NCBI RefSeq assembly: GCF_009870125.1 | Contig: NC_046679.1 | Span: forward strand, 25,606,001-25,670,000 | Source of the DNA: Drosophila pseudoobscura | Taxonomy: Eukaryota > Arthropoda > Insecta > Diptera > Drosophilidae | Direction: 5' to 3' | Length of the DNA stretch: 64,000 nt | Shown: positions 51,569 through 62,182 of the stretch, in pieces | Numbering within the stretch: position 1 is the stretch's first letter | Layout: each line of letters begins with the position of its first letter | The notes under the pieces: generated by a model | The model's input: only the letters and a program-made list of their open reading frames with translations | Database searches by the model: none | What the model was told of the DNA's origin: nothing | Position numbers and translations under genes: made by a program

Positions 51569-53077
51569 ATGAGTGACCCGGAGATTTTTAAAGGGTCGGG
51601 AAAGACAAGGCGTAGCCCAGAGGTACAGCGCAGGCCGCAGCACCAGCCGTACAACATGCCGACGACTCGGTCCCAGGACGGTAAAGCCGGCAGTAGGCCG
51701 GAAGGGCCGTCGCAAGTGGCGGAAAACGTATATGCGGGGTTGTACCAGGAGGACCCAGAGGCCGGAGCGGTAGGAGGGCAACAGCGAACCCGTAAGGACC
51801 TGGAGTTACCGTCAGAGTTAAGCTCAGCCGTGAACGCAGCGTTGGCCCAGGCACAGGAGACCTACCGAGCGTCGCTCGGACAGCAAATGGAAGAGCTGAG
51901 ATCGTCAATGCAAGCGGACATGCTAGAGTTCATGCGAGAGATCAACGCTGTGGTGGGTTCGTTAAAAGCGGAGCGAACGGCGAGTGATGCGAATGGAAGG
52001 AATCGGGGATCGAATGAAACCAGTCTGGGAGGAGGTCAACAGGAAGCACCCGCGAACCAGCGAGCACATCCAACGCACTTGTTCGTGGACAACCGAACAT
52101 TGGAGGCAGATCAGAGGACCCAAGCCGATCAGAGACCCGTGGAGGAGTGGCTGTTCAACGGGATGGGCGCAGGAGCAAACCCTTGCCAGAATCGACCGAG
52201 TTCCGGAGAGGCCAGGCAGGAGCAAGGGCAAATACGAAGATGGGGACTTAGCTTCGACGGCGATCCGAAGGGGATGCCCGTGGCGGAATTCATATTCCGG
52301 GTGGAGCACCTACAGATGTCGTATCAGGTACCGTGGGCGGAGGTGTTGAAAGCGTTTCACACACTGGTCAGTGGACACGCAAGGGATTGGTACTGGATGC
52401 ATGTTCGGACAGTAGGAATGCCGGACTGGCCGAACTTGAGATATGGTCTCCAGCAGCAATTTCAAGTTCGTCGGACAGAGTTCGAGCGAGAGCAAGAGCT
52501 CAGGGAACGCCGACAACGCCACGGGGAGTCGGCAGACCAATACATCCAGGAGATGTTGGTGTTGAGGTCGAGGTTGCGGAATCCGTTCTCGGATTATGAT
52601 CTAATAAAGATCATAAAGATCAATATTCGCGATGCCATCTCGAGGGTGATTTATCCAATGCAGATACCAAACCTACAAAAGCTGCGAGAAGAGTGTGCGG
52701 ACGCCGAGAAACTGCTGGCGACGCGATGGACAAGGAGCGGTCCAGACCTTGGGGGTGGTAGGCGCAGGGAAGATCACAAAGTGCATGAATTGGATGCGAA
52801 CACCCACGACCCGGAGGAACAGACCGAGGCATTGGATGCTGTATATAGGACGAGGAAATCCGGAGGCGATCGCGCCCAGCTGAGGTGCTGGAACTGCGCT
52901 CAGCCGGGGCATACATATTTTGAGTGTGAGTCGGCCGTGCGTAACCTGTTCTGCTATAAGTGCGGGCTGGCCGGGGTCATCCTCCCTAAATGCCCTAAAT
53001 GTCGACCGGGAAACGCGAAAAGGAGCACGACGCAATTGGAGGAGTCGAGTTCCACGTCGCCGCGAAGCAGCCAGTAG
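51569..53077 (+). CDS. Retrotransposon gag-type polyprotein
   Basis: About 502 aa from ATG 51569. The middle resembles retrotransposon capsid sequence (tryptophan-rich WYWMHVRTVGMPDW, then RRQRHGESADQYIQEM). The C-terminus carries two cysteine-type zinc knuckles for nucleic-acid binding (CWNCAQPGHTYFECE and CYKCGLAGVILPKC). It lies in a different frame from pol and overlaps its start, as is usual where the family uses frameshifting for pol expression. Confidence 0.88.
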   Translation: MSDPEIFKGSGKTRRSPEVQRRPQHQPYNMPTTRSQDGKAGSRPEGPSQVAENVYAGLYQEDPEAGAVGGQQRTRKDLELPSELSSAVNAALAQAQETYRASLGQQMEELRSSMQADMLEFMREINAVVGSLKAERTASDANGRNRGSNETSLGGGQQEAPANQRAHPTHLFVDNRTLEADQRTQADQRPVEEWLFNGMGAGANPCQNRPSSGEARQEQGQIRRWGLSFDGDPKGMPVAEFIFRVEHLQMSYQVPWAEVLKAFHTLVSGHARDWYWMHVRTVGMPDWPNLRYGLQQQFQVRRTEFEREQELRERRQRHGESADQYIQEMLVLRSRLRNPFSDYDLIKIIKINIRDAISRVIYPMQIPNLQKLREECADAEKLLATRWTRSGPDLGGGRRREDHKVHELDANTHDPEEQTEALDAVYRTRKSGGDRAQLRCWNCAQPGHTYFECESAVRNLFCYKCGLAGVILPKCPKCRPGNAKRSTTQLEESSSTSPRSSQ

Positions 53078-56000
53078 ATAGGTCCTCCAACGTTAAATTA
53101 GATACCCCTAAGGAAAGAAGTAGCAATAAGAATATTTACACTACCATATATAAGGTTAACCAAGCTGTATTACCCGAAGCTAGATGGTCCGAGCGCAAGC
53201 CGATAAAGGAAAGGCAGCGTCAGTACGAGCAGGCTAGGAATCGGATAATGGGGAACGAGGTCGCGGAGAGTATCCGAACGAGAGCAGTCAGAGCACAGCG
53301 GGCTCGGGACAGGTTTCAGAGGCGCAAGAGGAGGCGGCTCCAGGTGTGTGCAGCAGTCCACTCGGCAATTCGTCAGGATGACAGGCCATTCGCACGAGTA
53401 AAGATGGGCCCGAAGACGGTGATGGGACTACTGGATACAGGGGCATCGGTGAGCCTCCTGGGTAAAGGTGGCCTGGAACTCATAGGAGAATTGGAGCTGA
53501 AACTTCAAGACATAAAGAAATTCTCAGTACAAACAGCAGGCGGCACTCCTCATAAAATACTGGGACATGTGTCGACGGTAATGACGTATGGAGGCCAGAA
53601 GCAGACCATGGAGTTGTTCCTGTGTCCCTCGCTGAAGCAACCGCTGTATCTAGGGGTCGATTTCTGGCGGAAGTTTGGTCTGGCTCCGCATATAGTAGGT
53701 CTAGAACGACACAAGGAATTAGCCGAAATTGATGCTGAGGTGCTGACTAGGAGTAGACCAACGGAACCACACGAGTTGACACACACGCAGCAGACGCGTT
53801 TGGACCAGGTGAAGAGCAACTTCAGGGCATTCGACACGCATGGTTTGGGAAGAACGACGCTCGAAAGGCACGAAATTCAATTAATCGAGGGAGCCGTACC
53901 CGTAAAGGAGCGATTCTACCCGGTATCTCCCGCGGTGCAAGAGCTGTTGTTTGCTGAGGTGGACGAAATGTTGCGTCTCGGAGTCATCGAAACCAGCGAG
54001 AGCCCGTGGAGCAACCGCGTGACGCTGGTACGGAAGCCGGGAAAGAACCGATTGTGTCTGGATGCGCGGAAACTAAACAAATTAACCGTGAAGGATGCTT
54101 ACCCGCTGCAGAGCATCGAGTCAATTCTGAGCCGCGTAGAGGATACGGTGTACATCAGCAGCATCGATTTAAAGCACGCATTTTGGCAGATAGAGCTGGA
54201 GCCTGAAAGTCGGACGTACACAGCATTCACCGTGCCAGGCAGACCACTCTATCAATTTAAATCGATGCCCTTCGGGTTGTGCAATGCAGCCCAACGGCTG
54301 TGTCGGTTGATGGATCGAGTAATTCCACAACGACTCCGAAGCCATGTCTTTGTATACTTAGACGATCTACTAGTTATTTCCCGGACGTTTGAGGAGCATA
54401 TACACCTGTTAGAGGAAGTGGCCAAGTGTCTCAAGGAGGCAAACCTGACAATTGGAAGAAAAAAATCAAAATTCGGCTATAAATATTTAAAGTATTTAGG
54501 GTACATCGTAGGCGACGGCGCACTGAGGACAGATCCGGAGAAAGTACAGGCGATCACACAAATACCAATGCCAAGGAACGTGAGACAAATCCGGAGATTT
54601 TTGGGGACAGCTGGCTGGTATCGGCGGTTTATTCGAAATTTCTCAGCACTCTCGGCTCCTCTGACGGACTGTCTGAAAGGAAAAGGGCAATTTAAGCTGA
54701 CGGAGGAGGCAGGAAAATCGTTCGAGGAGCTCAAAAAAGCACTTACTAGCGCCCCCGTGCTACATCACCCAGACTTTAAGAAGCACTTCTTTATCCAGTG
54801 TGATGCGAGTCACGTCGGGATTGGAGCAGTTCTCTTCCAGAGGGATGATGAAGGGGCAGAGCACCCGATCGCATTCTTTTCGGCGAAGCTAAGAGGGGCA
54901 CAGCTCAATTATAGCGTACCGGAGAAGGAGTGTCTGGCGGCGGTAAGAGCCATTGAGAAATTCCGTGCCTACGTGGAACTGATGCCATTCACGGTGATAA
55001 CAGATCACGCGAGTTTGCAGTGGCTCATGCGCTTCAAAGCACTGGATGGGAGGCTAGCCAGGTGGTCGTTGGCTCTCCAGGCTTATGACTTTGACATTGA
55101 GCACCGTAAAGGAAAGGAAAACATCGTCGCCGATATGCTGTCACGTCCCTTTGACGTTGACGCTATCGACTTCCTGGAGTTCGACACCACCGCCTTCGAA
55201 GATGAAGAATACAGAAGGAAAATCGAGTCGGTCCAGAGCGATGAGGATGAGTTCCCAGACCTGAAGGTGGAGGAAGGACTGCTATTTAAGCGCACACAAT
55301 TTGGCCGGCCGGAATTAGAGGAGTTTTCGTGGAAGCTATGGATCCCGGAAGCCCTGACGAGCACGCTGATCCAGCAGGCTCACGACAGCGATGCGGCAAT
55401 GCATGGAGGAATCGCGAGGACACTGGGACGGCTGCGACAGTTCTATTATTGGCCCCGGATGACCGTGCAGGTGAAGGCATATGTGGCTGATTGTGACACC
55501 TGCAAAGAAACAAAACATTCAACACAGGTTCACCGTCCACTCATGGGGGCCGAAACCAGAACCGAGAGGCCGATTCAAAAACTGTACCTGGATTTCCTGG
55601 GTCCATATCCGAGGACTCGAAGTGGCAATGTAGTCATACTAATAGTCCTCGATCACATGTCCAGATATGTCTGGTTGAAGGCTTTGCCTAAGGCGACGTC
55701 GTCGGCCGTGATCCGATTCTTGCACGCAGAGGTCTTCGCGCAGTTTGGCGTGCCTGAAATAGTACACACCGATAATGGAAAGCAGTTTGTGTCAGCTGAA
55801 TTCTCGCAATTCCTGGACAGGAGAAGCATAACGCACCTGAAGTCGGGGAACTATGCACCACAGGCGAACGCGGCCGAACGAGTGAATCAGACAATACTGG
55901 CGGCGATAAGGACATACGCTAGTGAGGACCACACGCGCTGGGACGAGAAGCTGACGGAGATCCAGTGCGTGGCGAGGAGCGCCATACACACGGGCATCGG

Positions 56001-56409
56001 GACGTCGCCATACTTTGTGTTGTTTGGGCAGCACATGTTTACCAGCGGCCGAGATTATAAATTGGCACGCAGACTGGGCGCCCTAAATGATGCACAAATG
56101 TCACCCTTGGCGAGGAGTGACAAGATGGAAATAGTCCGAGATGAGGTCCGAGGAAACTCCCATGAAGCCTACAACAGAGCGAAAAACAGGTACAATCGAA
56201 AAGCTCGAGAAATTAGGTACTCACCGGGGCAGGAGGTATATAAGCGGAATTTCGTGTTGAGCAAATTTAAAGACAACATCAACGCAAAGCTCAGCCCAAA
56301 ATATGTCAAGTGCCGAGTGATCCGAAGTATGGGCAACAGTCTGTATGAGCTGGAGACGTTGCAAGGCTCACGTATTGGGGTGTTTCATGCAAAAGATTTG
56401 AAGCAGTAG
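52999..56409 (+). CDS. Retrotransposon pol polyprotein (PR-RT-RNaseH-IN)
   Basis: A 1136-codon open frame. In order it shows an aspartic protease (LLDTGASVSLLG), reverse transcriptase (FVYLDDLLVIS), RNase H (FIQCDASHVGIGAVLF), an HHCC zinc domain (HGGIARTLGRL then CDTCKETK), and an integrase core (LDFLGPYPR, VHTDNGKQF, NAAERVNQTI). The order RT-RNase H-integrase is diagnostic of Ty3/gypsy. Confidence 0.93.
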   Translation: MSTGKREKEHDAIGGVEFHVAAKQPVDRSSNVKLDTPKERSSNKNIYTTIYKVNQAVLPEARWSERKPIKERQRQYEQARNRIMGNEVAESIRTRAVRAQRARDRFQRRKRRRLQVCAAVHSAIRQDDRPFARVKMGPKTVMGLLDTGASVSLLGKGGLELIGELELKLQDIKKFSVQTAGGTPHKILGHVSTVMTYGGQKQTMELFLCPSLKQPLYLGVDFWRKFGLAPHIVGLERHKELAEIDAEVLTRSRPTEPHELTHTQQTRLDQVKSNFRAFDTHGLGRTTLERHEIQLIEGAVPVKERFYPVSPAVQELLFAEVDEMLRLGVIETSESPWSNRVTLVRKPGKNRLCLDARKLNKLTVKDAYPLQSIESILSRVEDTVYISSIDLKHAFWQIELEPESRTYTAFTVPGRPLYQFKSMPFGLCNAAQRLCRLMDRVIPQRLRSHVFVYLDDLLVISRTFEEHIHLLEEVAKCLKEANLTIGRKKSKFGYKYLKYLGYIVGDGALRTDPEKVQAITQIPMPRNVRQIRRFLGTAGWYRRFIRNFSALSAPLTDCLKGKGQFKLTEEAGKSFEELKKALTSAPVLHHPDFKKHFFIQCDASHVGIGAVLFQRDDEGAEHPIAFFSAKLRGAQLNYSVPEKECLAAVRAIEKFRAYVELMPFTVITDHASLQWLMRFKALDGRLARWSLALQAYDFDIEHRKGKENIVADMLSRPFDVDAIDFLEFDTTAFEDEEYRRKIESVQSDEDEFPDLKVEEGLLFKRTQFGRPELEEFSWKLWIPEALTSTLIQQAHDSDAAMHGGIARTLGRLRQFYYWPRMTVQVKAYVADCDTCKETKHSTQVHRPLMGAETRTERPIQKLYLDFLGPYPRTRSGNVVILIVLDHMSRYVWLKALPKATSSAVIRFLHAEVFAQFGVPEIVHTDNGKQFVSAEFSQFLDRRSITHLKSGNYAPQANAAERVNQTILAAIRTYASEDHTRWDEKLTEIQCVARSAIHTGIGTSPYFVLFGQHMFTSGRDYKLARRLGALNDAQMSPLARSDKMEIVRDEVRGNSHEAYNRAKNRYNRKAREIRYSPGQEVYKRNFVLSKFKDNINAKLSPKYVKCRVIRSMGNSLYELETLQGSRIGVFHAKDLKQ

Positions 56410-56551
56410 CCCGGGCATCTCAGTCGATGGAGCCAGAGACTCGCAATCTCAGGGTGTGGGCGATGGCCTACGTTTGGGGCCCCTTAATTGAAAAGGCCCG
56501 CCTGTTTGGCACTCCCGTTTCGGCGGAGTAATCCTGGAAACGGTAGTGTGG

Positions 56552-57709
56552 TGTTATGGGCGGTCTTGGAGAGAGCCGATAAGTATCAGGGCTGGAGAAG
56601 AAAGAGACAGCGGCATCTATAGTGGATCCTGGGAAGCAGTGGCAGAGTTGCGTGGGAGAAAAGGAAACGGTGCGAGGAGGAGGAGGAGAGTTTCCGGTGG
56701 AGAATAGTGGAGGCCGCACGTGCCCTGAAAGAAAAAAAGGAAACAAAATTGGTGATCGTGGAAACGACGATCCCACCAAGACATCAGCGGCAGGCATCAA
56801 CATCAGCAGAAGCGGCGGACCGCGGCAGCAGCAGCCCGGTACTGGCCAGGCCGGAAAACTGGTGCGAGAACCGGCAGCGGAGCACCGACACCAAGGAACC
56901 GTCAGCGGAGCACCGGCACCAAGGAACCGTCAGCGGAGCACCGACTGGAGACACGTTTCTGTCCCCACACACCAACCCCCCCGGGGAAAGAATCCAGACT
57001 TCGAAGCAGAAATAAACCCACACGAATCAATGTCACACACCTTCATCCACACACATCACACCCAACCCACGCATGTATACCCTCATTCATAACACATCAC
57101 ATAACATCACCACATTTCACGCATCTACACCCGTCCGACCCACAATTAAACAATATATCACGATCATATAAAAAAGAACACCACGATTAAACGTAAACAT
57201 CAGGAAGCAACAACTTCGAGCAAAGGGGGCTGCCAATTCGGCCGAAATAGGGTTTATTTTTTTTGTTAGTATTTTTTTAGTGTTAGTATTTGTTTCCTTT
57301 ATATAAACCTAGATTATGAATTAATGTTCAAGAAGATAAAGAAGAAAATATAATGGATATAAAAATGAAAATTTGAAAAGAGTCATGAGTGAATAGAAGA
57401 CGGTAGTTGGGTGGGACGAGAGCGAGAAGAAGAGTGGGACCCTGAATATGAAAAGGGAGCGCTCATGGAAGGTGGCGCTCATGGAAGGGTGGGACCCTGC
57501 TAGGGATAACGAAACCAACTATCCCCGCTGACGAAAGTGCCAACGAAGACAAGTCTGTACTATAAATTAGATTTGTTTTTTTTGTATGTTTTTTTTGTTT
57601 TTGTTTTGTTCAATCCGTCCCCTGACTTATCGGGTCGGAAACACCCCTGACTTCCCCGTGAGCTAGCTGGGAACGATAGGCCAGGGTGGCAAAGAGGCGG
57701 ATCATAACA
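56552..57709 (+). repeat. 3' long terminal repeat
   Basis: 1158 bp, same length and ends as the 5' LTR, followed by the GGTT target duplication. Confidence 0.93.
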
Positions 57710-57751
57710 GGTTTAAACAAAGAAGGTCAACAACATATTAACAGAAGTTAA

Positions 57752-59969
57752 CCCTCCAACACGTAAGAGTGCCTTGAGACACTTATTATATTATTCACAT
57801 TAGTAAAAAAACTAAGAGCTTTTACATCATTTGAATATTTTTTGGCTGTTACTAACAAACACACCAATTACGTGAAGAAGCTTTGAAAGCTCTCAGAAGC
57901 TTTTAACGGTACTTTTTATTTCCATATGCACAGAACATGTGTTTTTTCCCGCGTCAAATTCGACCTGCGGCATTTTGTGTTTTGTTCTGCTTATAAAAGT
58001 TAATACATAAAACCAATCCAGTCCATAATTTTTTTCCAGAAAGGTAAGTTTATTTACTATCAAAATCAAGTTGCAGATATGCAAGTATTAGAAAAATGTG
58101 CGTTGTAGCAGAAAAATAGTGATAAGTGTCTTGAGACACTTTTGGGGTTCCACGCTATATTTTGTTGCTAGTAGCTTTTTCTCAACTACTTGCAGTTGTT
58201 GTGTTTTTTTTGTGTTTATTGTGTGATTTTTCTTAATAGAAATTGAAATATTAGAATAAATGGCAAAGCGGGTTCGTTACAAGTTGTCTGACTTGACTGA
58301 TGAACAGTTGTTGGATTTGCTTGAGTCAGTACCGTCGGATGAGGAAGTGTCAAATGTATCAAGTGACGACGAGGACGACGACCTTAATGTGGCAGAAGCT
58401 CTGACCACCGCTTTAGAGGATGCTAATACCGTTTCATTTATGGACACTAATGTTGACGATGTGCAAAATATAACACAATCTAAGTCTACCCGGGAAACCG
58501 TAAAAAGGCCTAGATCGCCATTGACAACTATTGAAGATTCTGGTGGCTTCAATGGTTTTGGTAAGCAAACATAATTGCGATATGTTAAACAAGTTAGTAA
58601 TTAATTTATGTATAGGTATTGAATCAATAACAAAGGAGCCGACTAAAATTATATGGCGAAAGCAATGTATGCAGTTGAAAGTCAACGACATAGCCTTTCG
58701 AGGAGACTCTTCGCTGCCAGCTGAAATAATGGAGCTCAAGACTCCATTACAGCTATTTTGCTATTTTTTCGATTCAGAAATCTTGAATATGATTGTCGAG
58801 GAAACAATGCGTGCAGCTTTAACCGACAACATAGCAAATAAGTTCAAAGTGAACAATGAAGATATCCACCATTACATCGGTATTTTGATATATATGTCCA
58901 TTTACCGCTACCCGAATCTGAAAAGCTACTGGGGAAAAAACGCGTTTGGACCTATACAAACCTCCATGTCCCGAAGCAAATTCGAAGCAATTAAGCAGTA
59001 CTTCTCACTGAGTGATGAAAGCGAGCGGATCAAAAAGGGGGAACCAGGCTATGATCCACTGTTCCGCACGCGCAGATTTGTCGACTGTCTCAACCAAAGG
59101 TTTGACTCCGTGCCAAAGCAAGCGCGCCTTTGTGTGGACGAACAAATGTGCAACACAAAAATGAAGCACCACTTGCGCCAGTATATGCCCAATAAGCCAC
59201 ACAAGTGGACCTAATGGATGGACTTATGGGCCGCTATCATATCAGAGCTAAAACTCGGGATGCCGCGACTCGAATTTTTTACCACTTAATCGATATGGCA
59301 GCAACAAACGCCTATGTTTTATACAGGCGTATAGAAAAGGAGAACGCATGCTCGACCAATCTGATCGAACTCCCTGATTTTCGGGAATCGATTGCTGCTG
59401 GTCTGGTGGCATTTCAAACCAAAAACTATCCAGGTCGTCCAATCACTGGTTTCAACAATCGATCTTCACGAACAATCCATTCTCCATCCTGTCTGACAGA
59501 GCAGAGAATGCAGTCTCCACTCTCTCAGCGACCTTCAAAACTAGTGCTCAAACTAGGTGAAAAATCTAAGCATCCAATATCGGACTTGCGGTTTGACCAG
59601 CTAAACCATTTTCCGGACTGGTTGGGTCGAGAAAGTGGAAGAAGATGGTGCAAGTACTGTAAAACTTCACAAACGCAGTGCGTTTGCACTAAATGCAATC
59701 TGCATTTATGTTGCTCAGCCAACAAAAATTGTTTTTCGGAGTATCATAAAAATAAATAAAATTAAACTTCGCTATTGGGAAATGACTTTTTTATACTCAG
59801 AGCCCCAAGAGTGCCTACAGGCACTTATTCACTTTTTCTCACCTTACAGGTAAACGAAAGCTTGTACACTCTTTTTAAGTACATATTTGAGTTCAGGAGC
59901 CGCAATTCACTATAGAAAAAATTATTTGAATTATTTTCTTCTATTATTTTAGAAAATAGTCTTAGAGGG
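57752..59969 (+). mobile_element. piggyBac-type DNA transposon, internally deleted
   Basis: A 2218-bp element flanked on both sides by TTAA (57748-57751 and 59970-59973), the piggyBac target. Its ends form an imperfect inverted pair (left CCCTCCAACAC; right, read inward, CCCTCTAAGAC; 9 of 11 match). It encodes both ends of a piggyBac transposase, but the middle third is missing, so it cannot be autonomous. Three palindromes of the form AGTGYCT-NN-AGRCACT lie at 57768-57783, 58124-58141 and 59810-59825 and may be transposase-binding subterminal sites. The element sits 38 bp from the LTR retrotransposon. Confidence 0.9.
58260..59759 (+). pseudogene. piggyBac transposase remnant lacking its catalytic core
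   Basis: Exon 1 (58260-58560) and, after a 55-nt intron, exon 2 (58616-59214) encode an acidic N-terminus and the first part of the DDE_Tnp_1_7 domain, up to LCVDEQMCNTKMKHH and PNKPHKW, then stop. A second frame (59205-59759) resumes at VDLMDGLMGRYHIRAKTRD and ends in the C-terminal cysteine-rich domain (WCKYCKTSQTQCVCTKC). Compared with intact piggyBac transposases, the segment holding the first two catalytic aspartates is absent. The Asp in VDLMD, the third position, remains. The two parts are out of frame and meet at about 59203-59207 around a GTGGA sequence, suggesting a single deletion at short homology. Confidence 0.88.
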
Positions 59970-59981
59970 TTAAACATTATT

Positions 59982-60200
59982 ACCAGTGTGACCGCGGACT
60001 TATCGTTAAAATATACGGTCTGACCCTCAGAAATATACCGAAATATATACTGATAACAAAAACGAACATAGCCCACCTAAGCCCCCTTTATTTAAATAGT
60101 TCAACTACTTGAGGTAAATGGTGGAAAATATTAAAGACTGTAAATTCTTCTTGTAGATAGCATGGATGCTATCTTTCCTGTGAATTTAAAAACCCCGAAT
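59982..60200 (-). repeat. Diverged inverted copy of the RBM22 upstream region (copy 3)
   Basis: On the minus strand this follows about 38830-39075 in order. It contains CTTTCCT-type sequence, AAGAAGAATTTACAG, CTCAAGTAGTTGAACTATTT, a degenerate motif 6, and an intact motif 1 (59984-59994). It is clearly more diverged than copy 2 and overlaps it only for the 38966-39075 part. It starts about 10 bases after the piggyBac TTAA. Confidence 0.75.
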
Positions 60201-62182
60201 ATCTTTCACCTGAACTGTGCTACTGCAAAGCAAGGAAATCGTATTCCTCGATTTTGATATTCGATTTGATATTAATAGCTAGGACTTCCATACCTGAACA
60301 CATAATTTTATCCGATTGATAAATCAATTTCCTACAAGATATGCTAATTTTAACTACTTCATTTCTTACCTTTTTATTGCATTTTTTTTTTCTTAAATGA
60401 GGCTTCAAAAATCAAGTCAAAGCACTAAAACGCTGCTCAACAGGTATCCGCTACGAGTATGGACATCTTTATACCCTATTTCATTCAATTAAAATTCTGC
60501 TTTCCAAGCTTATTTGATTAGATATATATATATACAATATATATCTCGAACCATCGCCAAAATGTAATACATATTTACATTTATTTGAGTGTTTTTATAA
60601 AAACAAAGTTCTGTGTATGAAAGTATATACATTTATGTATGGATTTACCTTTAAAAATTTAATTTAATAGATTGATGAAATTGATTAAATGTACCATTAT
60701 GAAATCTTTTGTCTCCTCCTCCGATGTTGGCTGTTTGTTAAATTTGTAAGCAGGCATAACAATATTAGCATTGCCGGAACAAACTGGTACTATCATACTT
60801 TATCCCGTTTTATAATACTCCCTAATATAATAAAAAAATGCATGAAATATTCCCTTATATATGTACCAATCAAGCCTAGTAGGAAGTATAATCCGCGAAT
60901 AAGACTCTAAACGGTTCATGCAATGAATGATTCGATCTATAATGCGGAAGGAAGGTATGTATATAGTCTCTAGTGGATCTAATAACAAAGTGTCTATCTA
61001 TACAAGCATTATTTTGACAAAAAAAAAACAAATAGTTAAATAATTTTTGAAAATTGAAATCAAATCATTAAAAATATGTAATCCGAGTGTCAATGAAAAT
61101 GAACCTTCATGGTGACAGAAAATATTCTCTAATCGGTTCTCTTAAAGAGTCGTTGCCGCCTGTTTCGACCATGATGGAAGCCTCGATTGCCCGCATTATT
61201 GCGTTATTCGGAAAATATTACGATTATGCCTGTATATTTAACATTTTTCCAACCACATGTGTCTTTCACCTTCGAACATATGCCACACAAACACCAGCTG
61301 CAATAAAATACGAAGTTTCCTATATGAAATCTTAAACAGAAATCCACAAATCATTGGGAAAACCAACTCACACTTTACCTTCCATTGCCCTCTTTGATTG
61401 CCGTTTGCCGTTTGCCATGGGACCATGGACCAACACCTTTGATGGATGGCGGCATGTGGAAAGGCGGAATATGACTTGTAAACCTTTTCAGGGCGTTTGC
61501 CTGCCCCCCGCCTGCCGAACTTGCAATAACGCAAACAAATTGTCTTTCTTTGTTTGAGCCGAGTTCGTTACGTTACGTTTGGCCCAATGATAACTGCTGC
61601 TGTGTCTCTGGCTCTGCCTCTGGCAGTGGCTCTGGATGTAACTGCAGCTTAAGGCAGATGGCTGATGGCTGATGGTTGACGGCTGACGGCTGATGTTGCC
61701 GCAGGTTTGCGCAAATTGAGCTGTGCTGTAATTTTGACACACTTTAGAGTGTCAAGTGTGCAATTTTCTGTTACAATCTTGTGCGCTCCACGTAACGCCT
61801 TAAGATCGTTAAAATGCAAATTGTGCCCTGGCTTATCAGCGGGAAAAAGTGCTCAGAGTTCATTAATGGGCCTGCGAGACAACACTATCGATCGACGTGA
61901 TCTGGCATTGACACATTTTCCGGCTATTTTCGATTTGGGCCATGTCGCAGTGTTGTAGAAAAGCTAGCTAATGCAAGTCAATAAATATTTTCCGAGCCAT
62001 TTAACGGGCGGGCGAAAACAGCCAGAACACTGTAATAGTGCTCTACTGGGGGCAAACAAAAGAGTCATTCTGTTTGGACAATTGTGCCGTGGAGCACGCG
62101 CCCAGAAAAACCCATCACAAAAACATTCCCACTGGACAAACCCGCCGTTAAGTGGAGCACAGCCTAGAAACAGCCGGACGAC
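60201..62182. other. Intergenic region, AT-rich on the left
   Basis: Contains the third diverged repeat unit (about 60235-60390), an ATATAT run near 60520-60545, and otherwise unremarkable sequence. No coding exon is supported. Confidence 0.6.

Larger units (their letters stand above)
49317..57709 (+). mobile_element. Ty3/gypsy LTR retrotransposon, looks whole and recent
   Basis: An 8393-bp element. It has two 1158-bp LTRs (49317-50474 and 56552-57709) that start TGTTAT and end ATAACA, and a 4-bp target duplication GGTT on each side (49313-49316 and 57710-57713). A primer-binding-like sequence TGGCGCCCAATGG starts two bases after the 5' LTR, resembling a tRNA-Lys site. The gag and pol frames are both long and open, and no env frame is present. 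The pol order protease, reverse transcriptase, RNase H, integrase places it in Ty3/gypsy. LTR length, primer site and 4-bp duplication resemble the Osvaldo/Ulysses group, by recall. I saw no difference between the LTRs, so the insertion appears very young. Confidence 0.93.
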
